Below, one piece after another: positions 53,233-63,127 of a stretch of 64,000 nt of DNA. This stretch comes from Ignavibacteria bacterium. GTDB lineage: Bacteria > Bacteroidota > Ignavibacteria > UBA10030 > SZUA-254. Made by a program: the position numbers and the translations under genes. The notes below the pieces were generated by a model. The model saw nothing but the letters and a program-made list of their open reading frames with translations. It was not told where the DNA came from and did no database searches. The stretch spans positions 62,001 through 126,000 of the forward strand of contig JACOSY010000013.1 in NCBI GenBank assembly GCA_016178595.1. The letters are read 5' to 3'. The first letter of the stretch is position 1, and each line of letters begins with the position of its first letter.

Positions 53233-53934
53233 ATGCGGATCGCAATCATTTCAGACATTCATGGAAACCTCGAAGCGCTGGAGACTGCTCTTCACGTGAT
53301 TCGGGAGGAACAGGCAGATAAAATTGTCTGTCTGGGAGACATTGTCGGTTACGGCGCAAGCCCGAACGAATGCATCGACGTCATCCAATCAACGACGAAC
53401 CACGTCCTCTTGGGGAATCACGACGAAGCGGCAATCCATCTTGAAAAAACAGAATACTTCAACCCGTACGCACGAATTGCTGCAGAGTGGACCCACGGCG
53501 CGCTCACTGCTGAAAAGAAAATATTTATCGGGCAGCTTCCCTTCACGTTCGATCTCGATGGGATTTTCTTTGTCCACGCTTCACCCTATGAACCAGAAGA
53601 ATGGCACTATGTTCTCTCGCCTGCCGATGCGCAATTCAACTTTTCATATTTTCAAGAGCCTCTTTGTTTCGTCGGGCACTCACATGTACCGGGAGTTTTT
53701 TGCGAGGATATCTGGACAAGGGAAGTGGAGCACGGAAAGAAGTTCATCGTGAATGTGGGAAGCATTGGGCAGCCGCGCGATAACGACTGGCGATTGAGCT
53801 TCGGCATTTTTGACACCGATGGCTGGACCTATCGCAATATCCGCTGTGAGTACGATGTGAAGAAGGCTGCTGACAAAATCCGTAGGGCCGGCTTACCGAA
53901 AGCGCTTGCTGAACGACTTCTGGTCGGACGATAG
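53233..53934 (+). CDS. Metallophosphoesterase, YfcE/calcineurin-like
   Basis: 233 residues. Metal ligands in SDIHGN, LGDIVGYG, GNHDEA, VHAS and GHSHVP form the di-metal phosphoesterase site; the length fits the small phosphodiesterase subfamily. Substrate unknown (cyclic nucleotide or nucleotide phosphates are possible). Start 53233, since MRIAIISDIHG is the canonical N-terminus. Converges with the FecR-like gene 11 bases away, with no terminator between them. Confidence 0.9.
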   Translation: MRIAIISDIHGNLEALETALHVIREEQADKIVCLGDIVGYGASPNECIDVIQSTTNHVLLGNHDEAAIHLEKTEYFNPYARIAAEWTHGALTAEKKIFIGQLPFTFDLDGIFFVHASPYEPEEWHYVLSPADAQFNFSYFQEPLCFVGHSHVPGVFCEDIWTREVEHGKKFIVNVGSIGQPRDNDWRLSFGIFDTDGWTYRNIRCEYDVKKAADKIRRAGLPKALAERLLVGR

Positions 53935-53945
53935 GATTACTCTCT

Positions 53946-54644
53946 TTACATTTTTTTCTGCAATTGCTTAATCTTTGAGCCGACTACAACTTTCTGGTTC
54001 GGCGTTAGTTTTTCCTTTTGGATCGAACGATATTCGTCCAGCGCTTCACTGCGGAGGTTCATCTTTTCAAGTCCGCTTGCAACCATCATCCGGTCATCGA
54101 TTCTTCCAACGAGTGACGGATTGCGTCGAAAAATTTGTTTTGCGCGCAGCACGCAAGTCGCATAGAAGCTATTGTTGTAGAGTACTTTAATGCCGTTGAG
54201 CTGCAGAGTGCTGAGCGCAGGATCAACAGCTCGTGCTTCATTATATGCTTCGCGGGAAGCGCCATGAATGGTCGTCGTTCGTGGAATATTCAAGTCGTTT
54301 TCATGCTTTGTGTCTTGTGGAATGGCACGCATGTCCTCCATCGCGAGCTTGAGCAAGAGCTCTTCCTGAGTCAGCGAACGAATGTCTGATAAATCCAGCA
54401 CTACGAGTGCAGGCACGACAATCTTTTTCGCTCCGTCTACGAGGAGTACGATGGATGACTTGTTTCCGGTTTTAACGGCGTCTTCCGCATGTACAATATC
54501 CCCTTTAGATAGCGTTGTCCACTCTTCCTGCACATTATGCCGAACTGCAACGTCGCCTTTAGCGTTCACAATCTTGATGTCGGCACGTGCGACTATGGCG
54601 GAGAGGAGGAGGCAAAAGAAAAGATATGTACGTACGTTTTTCAT
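53946..54644 (-). CDS. Exported FecR-like domain protein
   Basis: 232 residues. Signal peptide ending ARAD, a FecR-type beta domain (IVNAKGDVAVR...WTTLSKGDIVHAEDAVKTGNKSSIVLLVDGAKKIVV), then a helical C-terminal half with TPR-like character (CVLRAKQIFRR, LRSEALDEYRSIQ). Probably periplasmic. Third gene of a group with a lipoprotein and a barrel/transglutaminase protein (gap 18 bases). Confidence 0.72.
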   Translation of the reverse strand: MKNVRTYLFFCLLLSAIVARADIKIVNAKGDVAVRHNVQEEWTTLSKGDIVHAEDAVKTGNKSSIVLLVDGAKKIVVPALVVLDLSDIRSLTQEELLLKLAMEDMRAIPQDTKHENDLNIPRTTTIHGASREAYNEARAVDPALSTLQLNGIKVLYNNSFYATCVLRAKQIFRRNPSLVGRIDDRMMVASGLEKMNLRSEALDEYRSIQKEKLTPNQKVVVGSKIKQLQKKM

Positions 54645-54662
54645 GATACTTCCCTTCGTAAG

Positions 54663-56702
54663 TTAGAATATCGTTTCAAAATCGATGACGTGAACCCAGC
54701 CTTTCACAAGGCCGAGTTTCAGCTCAACATCAGAAAAATACTCTTGTGCTCCTATCGACCAAGCTTCTGCAAACCCTTGCTTGAGCGCCGTTGTCTCCAC
54801 CGGTATCCATACTGACTCTGCCCCTTTACTGTTCTGACGAATAATGTAGCGCTTGGGATTATCGCTTACAAGTTGCGCGCGCGCGGGATTGATGCCCGTA
54901 TCGAACAAGAGATAGACGTGTGAATCTTCAGGATGATCGGGCGGCACGACATCTACAAAAGCCGCCGGTATACCGATACTCGTGAGCAGGGATGTAAAGC
55001 AAACGCTCATGTCGTCGCAATCACCGCCGTGCAGTGTTAGAGTTTCGGCAGGATATTGCACGTAATCGGCGCTTGCCTTGGGATCGCTAACGTAGACCGT
55101 CCGGCTGGTGAATTCATCGAACAGTATCTTGGCTTTCCAAAAATCTTGCAGCGGGCCGGGGACGGTGTCGAGGAGTGACTTTGTGGAAGAAAGAACAGTG
55201 CGAGTAAACTTCACGATGTCAGGATCTTCCGGTGTAACGAAGTATTTCAATTGTGTAACGTCGCCATTCCAATCATTCTTACCGCGCACCAAAAGGCGTG
55301 CTTGATAGCGATCGTCATAATCCTGGTGCGGCGCTGCATTCACAAAAACATTTCCTTCTTCCACAATGAGCGAGCGAACAGCGTGCAGGGCAGTATTGAA
55401 GACGGCAAAGAATGGTATCTCCTTCACTTCACCGGGGAGAATTGTATACGGCTTGCTCTCTGTCGGCACGTCCATGATATGATCCGCATAGAAACTTACT
55501 TTCGCATCTATCGGATGCGGCGAGGTGTTTCGCACGCGGGCTTTCCCGATCGGTCGAAAAGCATACACATTTTTCGACACGGGAAAGACCTCGCTCAACA
55601 TCTCAACGTACTCAATCCGAGCGAGCGATTCGCGTGTTCGACCGATGTGCACACACGCAGTCAGCGAGACGCGATCGCTCGTGAACCGATTATACTCGAT
55701 GTCGTTGATTGGTGAACGCTGGAATTCTAAGATGTCGGCTTCCCCCCGACGATTCGTCTGCGTAAGGAACGCAAGGTAACCGAGAGCAATCTGCACGTTC
55801 TGGTACTGCGTGCCGATACCGAACGAGAGGGCATTCGCAGTCGCACCTGAAGAACCGTCCAAGTACAGGCCGGCTTGTAGAGAAAGCGCGTCAAGTGGAT
55901 TCAATTCAAAGCCGAATCGATAACGTTGTTCTGTATCGCCGTCAACACTTAACGTCGCATTCCTTACTCCCCCAAAACTTGCGCCGATACGCATCAGCTT
56001 TGGCGGGTTCATGTTGTATTGCCTGACTTCTTCGGCTATCGGATTCTCCGTGATGTAGAAGAGGTTCTTTGCTACAATGCCAATCTTCCATGATTCATCG
56101 GGCACCCATTGAATTCCCCAGTCCAGCGACCATGCGGACCCGGCATAATTCAGAATCGTCGAATGGACAATGGAATTGGTATCCAGTTCATAGCGTGTAT
56201 CGTTCACTTCTTCCGCGATGTAATGTGCGCTGACGCCGAGTGAGACACGATCGTTAAGTCTCAGTGCATAGCCAAGCGCGTAACGTTCACTATACGTGAT
56301 CTTCTTATCGAATTCCGTCTTGAGCTCCGCGCCCGAATCCTGAATGATGAATGTTGTTGGAACAATGAATTCAAGCTCGGTTCCCGGCGAAAGTCGAAAT
56401 GCCGCGGCATGATCAACAGAGAACCGTTTCCCGATGCTGGCAAGTTGAAATGTCGCTGAATGGCCTGTGCCTCTGGGTAAAACAAACGACGTTGTGCTTA
56501 CCTCCCAATCGCGCAGAGACACAAGTCCTGCCGGGTTCCAGTCGAGTGCGCTCACATCGGCAACGGAAGCCGTGTAGGCGCCAAGCGCCATACCACGAGC
56601 AGAGCTCAGGTGCTGTGCACGCGACAATGTGGTGGAAAGAATCATTGTAGATCCTATCAGAAGCAGTGCCATCCATATGCGGGTAGGAGGCAAATGAAGC
56701 AT
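54663..56702 (-). CDS. PorV/PorQ-like outer-membrane barrel fused to a transglutaminase-like domain
   Basis: 679 residues. Signal peptide, then a barrel like PorV/PorQ/FadL-type proteins (GMALGAYTASVADVSALDWNPAGL near the start, alternating beta strands to about 330), a beta-sandwich linker, and a C-terminal transglutaminase-like core with Cys562 in LHGGDCDDMSV and His in DSHVYLLFD. The C-terminal part could cut or cross-link peptides outside the barrel. Preceded by a lipoprotein gene (13 bases) and followed by the FecR-like gene. Confidence 0.78.
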   Translation of the reverse strand: MLHLPPTRIWMALLLIGSTMILSTTLSRAQHLSSARGMALGAYTASVADVSALDWNPAGLVSLRDWEVSTTSFVLPRGTGHSATFQLASIGKRFSVDHAAAFRLSPGTELEFIVPTTFIIQDSGAELKTEFDKKITYSERYALGYALRLNDRVSLGVSAHYIAEEVNDTRYELDTNSIVHSTILNYAGSAWSLDWGIQWVPDESWKIGIVAKNLFYITENPIAEEVRQYNMNPPKLMRIGASFGGVRNATLSVDGDTEQRYRFGFELNPLDALSLQAGLYLDGSSGATANALSFGIGTQYQNVQIALGYLAFLTQTNRRGEADILEFQRSPINDIEYNRFTSDRVSLTACVHIGRTRESLARIEYVEMLSEVFPVSKNVYAFRPIGKARVRNTSPHPIDAKVSFYADHIMDVPTESKPYTILPGEVKEIPFFAVFNTALHAVRSLIVEEGNVFVNAAPHQDYDDRYQARLLVRGKNDWNGDVTQLKYFVTPEDPDIVKFTRTVLSSTKSLLDTVPGPLQDFWKAKILFDEFTSRTVYVSDPKASADYVQYPAETLTLHGGDCDDMSVCFTSLLTSIGIPAAFVDVVPPDHPEDSHVYLLFDTGINPARAQLVSDNPKRYIIRQNSKGAESVWIPVETTALKQGFAEAWSIGAQEYFSDVELKLGLVKGWVHVIDFETIF

Positions 56703-56715
56703 ACCGTATTATCAG

Positions 56716-57624
56716 TTACCGACGGACATTGAGAAGAAGAGTATGACTGGTGATCGCGCGCGTACAAATCGTGCCGTTGTAGCCATCGATGAGGAGAGTT
56801 TGTCGGCTCTCCGACGTAAACGTAAACAAGAATCGCGACTGCGCCGTCGGAAGAAGCTGTAAGATTCTCTTAGGAATGACAACACCGCCATTGTTGTGTT
56901 TCACTTCCAACTGCAGCAATGGGCGCTGCGAAGCGTCGGCGCTGCTGATAATGATGCTCACTTTTTGTCCGCCGCCTATCCATCGCACTATGAGGCTTCG
57001 CCCGGGCGAAAGAACATCGTGCGTCGTCGGCGTCGTAACGTGGATTGCGGAAGGGGAAGTAATCGTTGCGGCAAAAGACGGAATACTGGGAGAACCTGAG
57101 ATCGACCACTGATATGCGTGATTGCCGCTATATTGGAAGCCGCGTCCACCAACACCATCTCTGTTCATGAGCACGTAGCGAAAACCGATCGTATCAATAG
57201 AGATTCTTGGGTCGATCAATCTCTCGGCGTAACTTTGCAATGGGATATCATCGATCGTAACCGCACCGAGGTCGAAGGTGCGATACCCGAGGGTATCACT
57301 GTTATTATTGATGGTAATGGGAGATGATTTATCAACAAGAATGGCGCGTGCAAGCGAGGCTTCTCGATGCGATTCGGGACCGTCATACACGATACCCGCT
57401 ATTGTTAATCGCCCATCGAATCCGGATGCAGCGGTAATGAAGAATCCGGTTGAATCTTGCGCATAAGGATCGATTGGCTCTTTGACGATGGCAGCATTTT
57501 CAACATTCAAATCCGTTGACCGACTACCTCCATCTTCTGTTAATTCGACCGGTCCATTCTTCTCGCATCCGGCAAGAAACAGGATAAGGAGCGCGAGAAT
57601 ACCATATGTGTAGAAAGCTTTCAC
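56716..57624 (-). CDS. Lipoprotein of unknown function
   Basis: 302 residues. Signal peptide with lipobox LAGC (Cys20). The rest is a beta-rich, Ser/Thr/Ile-rich extracellular-type domain (ITSPSAIHVTTPTTHDVLSPGRSLIVRW) with no recognised family. First gene of the lipoprotein, barrel/transglutaminase and FecR-like operon. Probably anchored in the outer membrane. Confidence 0.72.
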   Translation of the reverse strand: MKAFYTYGILALLILFLAGCEKNGPVELTEDGGSRSTDLNVENAAIVKEPIDPYAQDSTGFFITAASGFDGRLTIAGIVYDGPESHREASLARAILVDKSSPITINNNSDTLGYRTFDLGAVTIDDIPLQSYAERLIDPRISIDTIGFRYVLMNRDGVGGRGFQYSGNHAYQWSISGSPSIPSFAATITSPSAIHVTTPTTHDVLSPGRSLIVRWIGGGQKVSIIISSADASQRPLLQLEVKHNNGGVVIPKRILQLLPTAQSRFLFTFTSESRQTLLIDGYNGTICTRAITSHTLLLNVRR

Positions 57625-57699
57625 CGTATCTTATGAACAGTGTATAAGGGTAATCTACAAGATTTCTGCTCACAATCAATCTCTCGCCAGGAAAAATAC

Positions 57700-57777
57700 G
57701 ACTCCCCGCCTGCGTCCCTAGCTCTCTTCACATCCATCACTTCACAATAGGAGTTGAATCCTTGCAGGCGAGGAGTC
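57700..57777. repeat. Long-loop inverted repeat between two lipoprotein genes
   Basis: Fourteen-base arms GACTCCCCGCCTGC and GCAGGCGAGGAGTC with one mismatch, separated by 50 bases. Could fold as a terminator for the upstream lipoprotein gene or be a spacer repeat. Confidence 0.6.
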
Positions 57778-57796
57778 ATCGTGCAAACAATCGCTG

Positions 57797-58831
57797 TTAG
57801 TAGGCAACGATATACGGCATGCCCCAAAATTCATTCACGAACGGCGCTGTATCGACATAAATTGAGCTTCGCGATATCACGTCAACTACCGCGTTGAGCC
57901 TGGCAGCAAAGATACTCCTCCAGGGTAGCGCGGCACGGAAAGTTCGTTCGTACACACGGGTATAATTACCTGCGCTGCCCGACACTGAGACTAAACGCAT
58001 GCGCGTTCGACCGCGAAGCAGGCTGGTTCCAGCAATTCCGTGTCGGAGAACTACCACTTCGTTCGAATCGTCACCGCTCATGATCGTCACACGGACCTTC
58101 ACCGAATCGCCGACATCGAAGATTGGAATTGTCCCATGGCGCCAACCAAGTTGGAACCACGTATTCAACGGATCGGTAATGTCGGACTGGACGGGTAATG
58201 GTCCATCTATGTGCTGAACGAAAATGCTCAACGATGAGATCGAGAAGCCGGCTGTTCCCTGAGTCTTCCCCTGGACAAGTGTAATGGCAACAGGAACCCA
58301 ATTTCTTCGTGGATCGTCTGTGCGAGCGATGCGCTTGAACTGAACTTTGCGGGTCACGATTTCGGTAAACGGCTTTCGGATGATGGTATCAATAACAACA
58401 GTGTCGCGTCCACGATAGCCCAAACCGACCCAAAATTCTCCGGGCATGGTCTTCACTATCGTAACGAGTGCCCCGGTGTCGCCAAGCATCACGACGTTGT
58501 AATCGCGTACAACCTGATCCCATTTAATGTGCCTACCCCACCTGACGGGATAAATAGAATCACCCGCAACCGAACGGATTGAACCTATGTCTATGCTCGC
58601 TTCTTTTGCCAGTCCTTCGTAATCAGGATCTCTCAAGCCATTATCGTCAATGGTTGCTTCATCGGATGACGAGAATTCTGCAACAGAGTCTACTGATGTG
58701 ACCTGTTGCGTGAGTGCCTGTTCATCATTCATCTGACCCGGGGTATTAACCGGATTATCCTTGGTACAACCAAGAAATACGATCGTCATCCCGATAGCAA
58801 GGAGAACGACGAGTGACTGAATGCGAACCAT
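57797..58831 (-). CDS. Lipoprotein of unknown function
   Basis: 344 residues with lipobox FLGC (Cys22) and an acidic, Ser/Thr-rich N-terminal linker, then a beta-rich body (VRDYNVVMLGDTGALVTIVKTMPGEF). Its first 20 mature residues resemble the linker of the lipoprotein at 56716-57624, but overall similarity is low. A weak sigma-54-like site lies about 255 bases upstream. Confidence 0.7.
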   Translation of the reverse strand: MVRIQSLVVLLAIGMTIVFLGCTKDNPVNTPGQMNDEQALTQQVTSVDSVAEFSSSDEATIDDNGLRDPDYEGLAKEASIDIGSIRSVAGDSIYPVRWGRHIKWDQVVRDYNVVMLGDTGALVTIVKTMPGEFWVGLGYRGRDTVVIDTIIRKPFTEIVTRKVQFKRIARTDDPRRNWVPVAITLVQGKTQGTAGFSISSLSIFVQHIDGPLPVQSDITDPLNTWFQLGWRHGTIPIFDVGDSVKVRVTIMSGDDSNEVVVLRHGIAGTSLLRGRTRMRLVSVSGSAGNYTRVYERTFRAALPWRSIFAARLNAVVDVISRSSIYVDTAPFVNEFWGMPYIVAY

Positions 58832-59086
58832 ACAAATATCCTTATTATTATTGTTTATGTGGGGCGCTATGAACGCCCGACATATACGATTGCCCCGCTA
58901 CTCTTTCCCACACGCCCGCACGTGATTTATGGATACTGCTATAGAGCAGCGGGACATCGTATATGTTCATTTACTCATAAGATACTTGGCATCGCACGTG
59001 AGATTAAATCCTCACACGAAATCATACCGTGCGTACATTACCAACCTCTCTTCCACTGTAACTCGCGTACCACCATTTGTAATGAG

Positions 59087-59101
59087 TCAACTTCTGTGCC
59101 A
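59087..59101 (-). promoter_or_regulatory. Weak sigma-54-like promoter upstream of the lipoprotein gene
   Basis: On the minus strand TGGCACAGAAGTTGA fits TGGCACG-N4-TTGC with A for G and A for C at the -12 end. Spacing is correct. Lies downstream of the sigma-54 activator gene. Confidence 0.35.
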
Positions 59102-59115
59102 GTTGGTTGTTGTGT

Positions 59116-59144
59116 ACACTATTGCTCGAAACCAACAATAGTGT
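59116..59144. promoter_or_regulatory. Inverted repeat, candidate activator-binding site
   Basis: Nine-base perfect arms ACACTATTG and CAATAGTGT with an 11-base spacer, 15-43 bases upstream (minus strand) of the sigma-54-like site. Could instead be a hairpin after the activator gene. Confidence 0.4.
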
Positions 59145-59215
59145 CCGTTTGAGTCTAATGCGAAGTGCGGGAATTTGTTGAGAAAACTGCGGGAATGGCG
59201 CGCTCCCAGCAGTCG

Positions 59216-61885
59216 TCAGCCTTGGGATGGCGTTTGTTGTACGTCGAGAGAGTATTCGTGGTGGTATGATGACGTGACGATCTGCTCGAGGTATGAGTGA
59301 TACCGCCGGGGAAGGTTTTTGAACTTGGGGCGCGATGTTGTCAGCACCTGCTCGAGCGGGCTGGACGCATCAATAAACTCGACTGCATTCCGAAGATACT
59401 CGATCAATTTCTTGGCCACTCTCTCTTGCACCGTCGTATCGGGAGTTTCTGCTATTCGCTCGACAGCAGCGTTAATATTCAGTTTACTTTCCACAAAGAT
59501 TTTGAAGCAATAACCTCGGAAGTACTCGGCGACGGTGCCGCGATTGAGTCCCCCGAGTTCATCGGCAGTGTCGGAGATTGCACTCCGGGAGAATTGCTTC
59601 TCGCGAAGCGAGCATATGATCTGCTCCTCGAAATCACGTATGGGCTTGACCGATGAAGCGATCTCCTCGGGTAAATCTTTGACGCGAATCATTGTCCGTC
59701 CTTCAGCCCGAGCAAGAAGCACGGCGCGCATGATCGTACTCTGCAGTTCGCGAACGTTTCCTCTCCAGCTATAGCGCCGCAAGACATCCATAACATTCGC
59801 ACTACAGGTTATTCCTTCCTGCTCCTTGTTCATGAAATATTCTATCAACAGTGGAATGTCCGCCTGCCGCTCCCGCAAAGGCGGCAATGGAACGGCAAGA
59901 ACGTTCAATCGGTAAAAGAGGTCTTCTCTGAATGCCTTCTCGGCGACAGCGCGTTTAATGTCGCGGTTCGTCGCGGCAATCACTCTGGCGCTGCTGCGCT
60001 TTATCTCGGTACCACCCACACGTTCGAATGTTTTATCTTGAAGTACGCGTAACAATCGAATCTGGAACGCTTCGCTTGTTTCCGCAATCTCATCGAGGAA
60101 GATTGTCCCGTCGGCAGCGAGCTCAAACCGACCGGGCTTTTCCTTGATTGCGCCGGTAAAAGCACCCCGTTCATGTCCAAAGAGTTCACTCTCGAGAAGT
60201 GTCTCTGTCAATGCGCCGCAATTTACGGCAACAAACGGCTTATCACGGCGGCGCGAACGCTGGTGAAGAGCGCGTGCAACAAGCTCTTTTCCCACTCCAC
60301 TTTCTCCGAGAACGAGCACCGTCGCATCGCTGTCGGCAATCTTCTCGATGAAGTCAATAATCCCTGGCATCGGACCCGCGGCACTATATACAATGCCGTG
60401 GAATTCCTGCCGCTGATTTTCCTCCAATGTGGAGAATGGATGCAGGTCCGTCGCCTGTGCTCTGAGTTGAGTAATTTCCATTTCATACTTTTGGATTTCG
60501 TCGCGGAGCGTTGCGCTCTCGATTGTTTCCTGCTGCAGCGCACTGACTCTTTCCTCCAGCGACGAGAGTATGCGTTCCTTGTCCCGCAGATGTGTCGAGA
60601 TTGTTTCCTTCTCCTGGAGAAGGGCACGTACGTCTCTGCGAATAGCTACATGGCTGTAGGCCGTGGTTCCAATAAAAACCAACAAAACTGTAATGCACGG
60701 TGCCGTCACTGACAGATCATACGACTTTGCTGAGAAGAGGATGAGTGACACCGCCATCAAAGCAATGAGAAGAAGAAGCGTCGCAAGTAATGCGCGCAAT
60801 TCGCGCATAAAGATATTTGCTGCAACAGAGAGAATCCCGACCACCAGAACCATGGCGTACTCAAGCCACGGTGGAGCAATACGAAGAAAATTCTGATGCA
60901 ACGCGTTGTGGAGAAACATGGCATGGACGCCAATCGATGGAAACTGCAGCTCGAATGGTGTATTGACGAAGGTGCTCCTCCCCTCTGCAACGATGCCAAC
61001 GAGAATAATCTTTCCTTTCATTGTTTCAATGGGCAATGATGGCGTACCCCTTGTTTTCCACGCTGCATATGCATTCAAGAATTCACCGGCGTGAAGAATG
61101 TTTAGTGAACCGGTACCTCCGGTATAATTGATTGCCACATCGCCGTTGGGTGCCCCCGGGATTGGAGGGAGGGTTTTTGCCGGGTTCTCGTTTCGGGAGA
61201 AGGAATCCACGTTGGAAGAAGAGCATGCATTGATGAGTATTGCATATGCAAACGCAGGAACGAAGCGCCCCGTGCTGGTGCGAAGGGCGATAGGAATGTT
61301 TGCTTCTTCCGAAAGGATCGTATGGCCGAAACCGGCAGCGGCATCCAGTAATTTGGGAATCGGGAGTATCGGCTGCCTCCCTGTCCGCAGCTTCGTCCGC
61401 ATCTCAAATGACCCACATGTTTCCAGCGTGAAACGTTCGGGTATCGTGTCATCCCCCAATGCATACGAGGTGTCGGTTCTTCCATCGCTTATGGAATGAA
61501 AGTATCCTCCCAGCACGACATTTCCCGACTGTTTTATGACAGACGCGAGCAGATCGTCGTACTCGTCGCCGTGGATATCGGGCTCCACAAAGGCGATATC
61601 GATTCCAACCGTTCTCGCTCTGAGCTCGTGGAGCGCTTCGATGAGGAGGGCGTAATAGTTTCGCCTGAGCGGAAGCCCTCCTAACGATGTGATGTCGTCG
61701 TTGCCAAAATACAGAACGACAATCGAAGAATCGATCTTTGATTCACCACGGATAGAGTACTCGACATTGAGAACGCTCCGGTCAAATGCGCGAAAGGCTT
61801 TTGGAAAAATTGCCAGAAGCGCCAGTACAAGGATTGTCATTCCAGTACCAAGAAGGAAAGGATTTCGGTGAAGCTTCCATTTCAT
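59216..61885 (-). CDS. CHASE2 sensor-sigma-54 activator fusion, membrane bound
   Basis: 889 residues: TM helix at the N-terminus, an extracytoplasmic CHASE2 domain (about 40-330, with [10 protein letters not shown]), three further TM helices (about 335-410), a coiled coil (about 420-480), then a sigma-54 AAA+ domain with Walker A GESGVGKE (about 530), GAFTGA (about 573), Walker B GTIFLDEI and RERQADIP. A helix-turn-helix-like segment ([21 protein letters not shown]) lies in the C-terminal 200 residues. It would read an envelope signal and open sigma-54 promoters directly. Last gene of the envelope operon starting beyond 64 kb. Confidence 0.88.
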   Translation of the reverse strand: MKWKLHRNPFLLGTGMTILVLALLAIFPKAFRAFDRSVLNVEYSIRGESKIDSSIVVLYFGNDDITSLGGLPLRRNYYALLIEALHELRARTVGIDIAFVEPDIHGDEYDDLLASVIKQSGNVVLGGYFHSISDGRTDTSYALGDDTIPERFTLETCGSFEMRTKLRTGRQPILPIPKLLDAAAGFGHTILSEEANIPIALRTSTGRFVPAFAYAILINACSSSNVDSFSRNENPAKTLPPIPGAPNGDVAINYTGGTGSLNILHAGEFLNAYAAWKTRGTPSLPIETMKGKIILVGIVAEGRSTFVNTPFELQFPSIGVHAMFLHNALHQNFLRIAPPWLEYAMVLVVGILSVAANIFMRELRALLATLLLLIALMAVSLILFSAKSYDLSVTAPCITVLLVFIGTTAYSHVAIRRDVRALLQEKETISTHLRDKERILSSLEERVSALQQETIESATLRDEIQKYEMEITQLRAQATDLHPFSTLEENQRQEFHGIVYSAAGPMPGIIDFIEKIADSDATVLVLGESGVGKELVARALHQRSRRRDKPFVAVNCGALTETLLESELFGHERGAFTGAIKEKPGRFELAADGTIFLDEIAETSEAFQIRLLRVLQDKTFERVGGTEIKRSSARVIAATNRDIKRAVAEKAFREDLFYRLNVLAVPLPPLRERQADIPLLIEYFMNKEQEGITCSANVMDVLRRYSWRGNVRELQSTIMRAVLLARAEGRTMIRVKDLPEEIASSVKPIRDFEEQIICSLREKQFSRSAISDTADELGGLNRGTVAEYFRGYCFKIFVESKLNINAAVERIAETPDTTVQERVAKKLIEYLRNAVEFIDASSPLEQVLTTSRPKFKNLPRRYHSYLEQIVTSSYHHEYSLDVQQTPSQG

Positions 61886-61900
61886 CGGTGTTCGTACTCC

Positions 61901-63127
61901 TCAGTGCTGTGCAACGCCTCGCGGCGAAAGCCATTGTTCGGGATCCTGTTTCTCGCGGTCTTTCCAGATTTCAAAGTGAAGCCTTGCGCCCGAAAGCGCT
62001 TCACCGCTTCGGCCTACCTGTCCACCTTCACCGACAGGCTCTCCTTCGCTCACCGTAATATCGGAGAGATGGGCATACACGCTGCGGTAGCCATTCTTAT
62101 GATTGACGATCACAAGATTGCCAAACGACGGGAGCCACCAGATTGCAGAAACTTCGCCATCGGCAATGCTCATGACTGATGTCCCGACCGGAACCGAAAT
62201 GTCTATACCGGGATTTTGTGTGACCGTGTGGAGAACCGGGTGCTCTTGGGCACCAAAGCGAGCGACAATTCTTCCTCCGGCAACCGGCCAGCGAAGCCGC
62301 CCGCGCCTGCTTTCAAAGCCAGTGCCGGTAGCTGCCATCTTTTCATGATCGGCAGATTTCCCGGTCTTTTCCTTTGCTTCACGCTCTCGCCGGGCGCGAT
62401 CTTGATCGACGAGCCTGGCAATGAGCTGCTCCATTTCTTTTGCGGCCGAAAGCTTGCGCGTCATCTCACGCTGATAATTCTTCTTGTCCTTCCGGATATC
62501 CGTCAGCATCCGTTTGCGCTTTTTTGCCTGTGCGGCAAGCCTCGATTCTTCCTTCGCTTTTTCATCAATCAATTTGCGTTGTTGCATCAGTTGTGACTGA
62601 AGTTTTTCGCTCTCTTGTTCCATCTGGCTTTTCCGCGTGTCAAGCTTGTCGAGATCCCGCTTTCGTTGCTCGGAGAATCGCTTGAGGTACTCTGCGCGGA
62701 CGAGCATCTGGTTGAACGACTTTGATGCGAGCAGAAGTTCAAGGTCGTACGTGCGACCAAACTTGTACGCAGCAGTGACGTATTGAGCATAATGACGCTT
62801 GAGAAAGGAGGCCTGGCTATTCAGCTCATCGATGGTATTTCTCGTCTCATTAATGTCTTTCTCAATAGATTGCTCTTCGTCATGGAGTTTGCCGATGAGT
62901 TTCCGCAGAAGCGTTGCCTGACGGTCATACGTATCGAGAAGATCGAGGGTCGCATGTTCTTTCTTCTCTCTCTCCTTAATGCGCTCCTCATACTTGTTGA
63001 TCTCAGTACGAAGTTTTTCAAGCTGCGAGCGTTTTCTCTTCAGCTCGTCTTGCTGTGGTCGGACGATAGTTGCTCCGAACGCAAGGAGAATAAGCGTAAG
63101 AACAAGAGCGGGGGGGCGTCTCATCAC
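61901..63127 (-). CDS. EnvC-like murein hydrolase activator (LytM domain, degenerate)
   Basis: 408 residues. Signal peptide ending near RPQQ, a long coiled coil (about 25-250), then an M23/LytM domain (about 285-400). The usual zinc HxGxD is N-P-G-I-D here and the HxH pair reads R-L-H, so two ligands are missing and the protein should activate an amidase rather than cut murein, as EnvC does. The amidase at 26531-28120 is a candidate partner. Overlaps the DUF4292 gene by four bases. Confidence 0.85.
   Translation of the reverse strand: MMRRPPALVLTLILLAFGATIVRPQQDELKRKRSQLEKLRTEINKYEERIKEREKKEHATLDLLDTYDRQATLLRKLIGKLHDEEQSIEKDINETRNTIDELNSQASFLKRHYAQYVTAAYKFGRTYDLELLLASKSFNQMLVRAEYLKRFSEQRKRDLDKLDTRKSQMEQESEKLQSQLMQQRKLIDEKAKEESRLAAQAKKRKRMLTDIRKDKKNYQREMTRKLSAAKEMEQLIARLVDQDRARREREAKEKTGKSADHEKMAATGTGFESRRGRLRWPVAGGRIVARFGAQEHPVLHTVTQNPGIDISVPVGTSVMSIADGEVSAIWWLPSFGNLVIVNHKNGYRSVYAHLSDITVSEGEPVGEGGQVGRSGEALSGARLHFEIWKDREKQDPEQWLSPRGVAQH

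Larger units (their letters stand above)
58832..59215. other. intergenic region with sigma-54-like site and inverted repeat
   Basis: About 380 bases between the activator gene and the lipoprotein gene, both on the minus strand. Contains the two sites listed separately and a GGGGCG...CGCCC dyad near 58861-58878. No gene seen. Confidence 0.5.
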
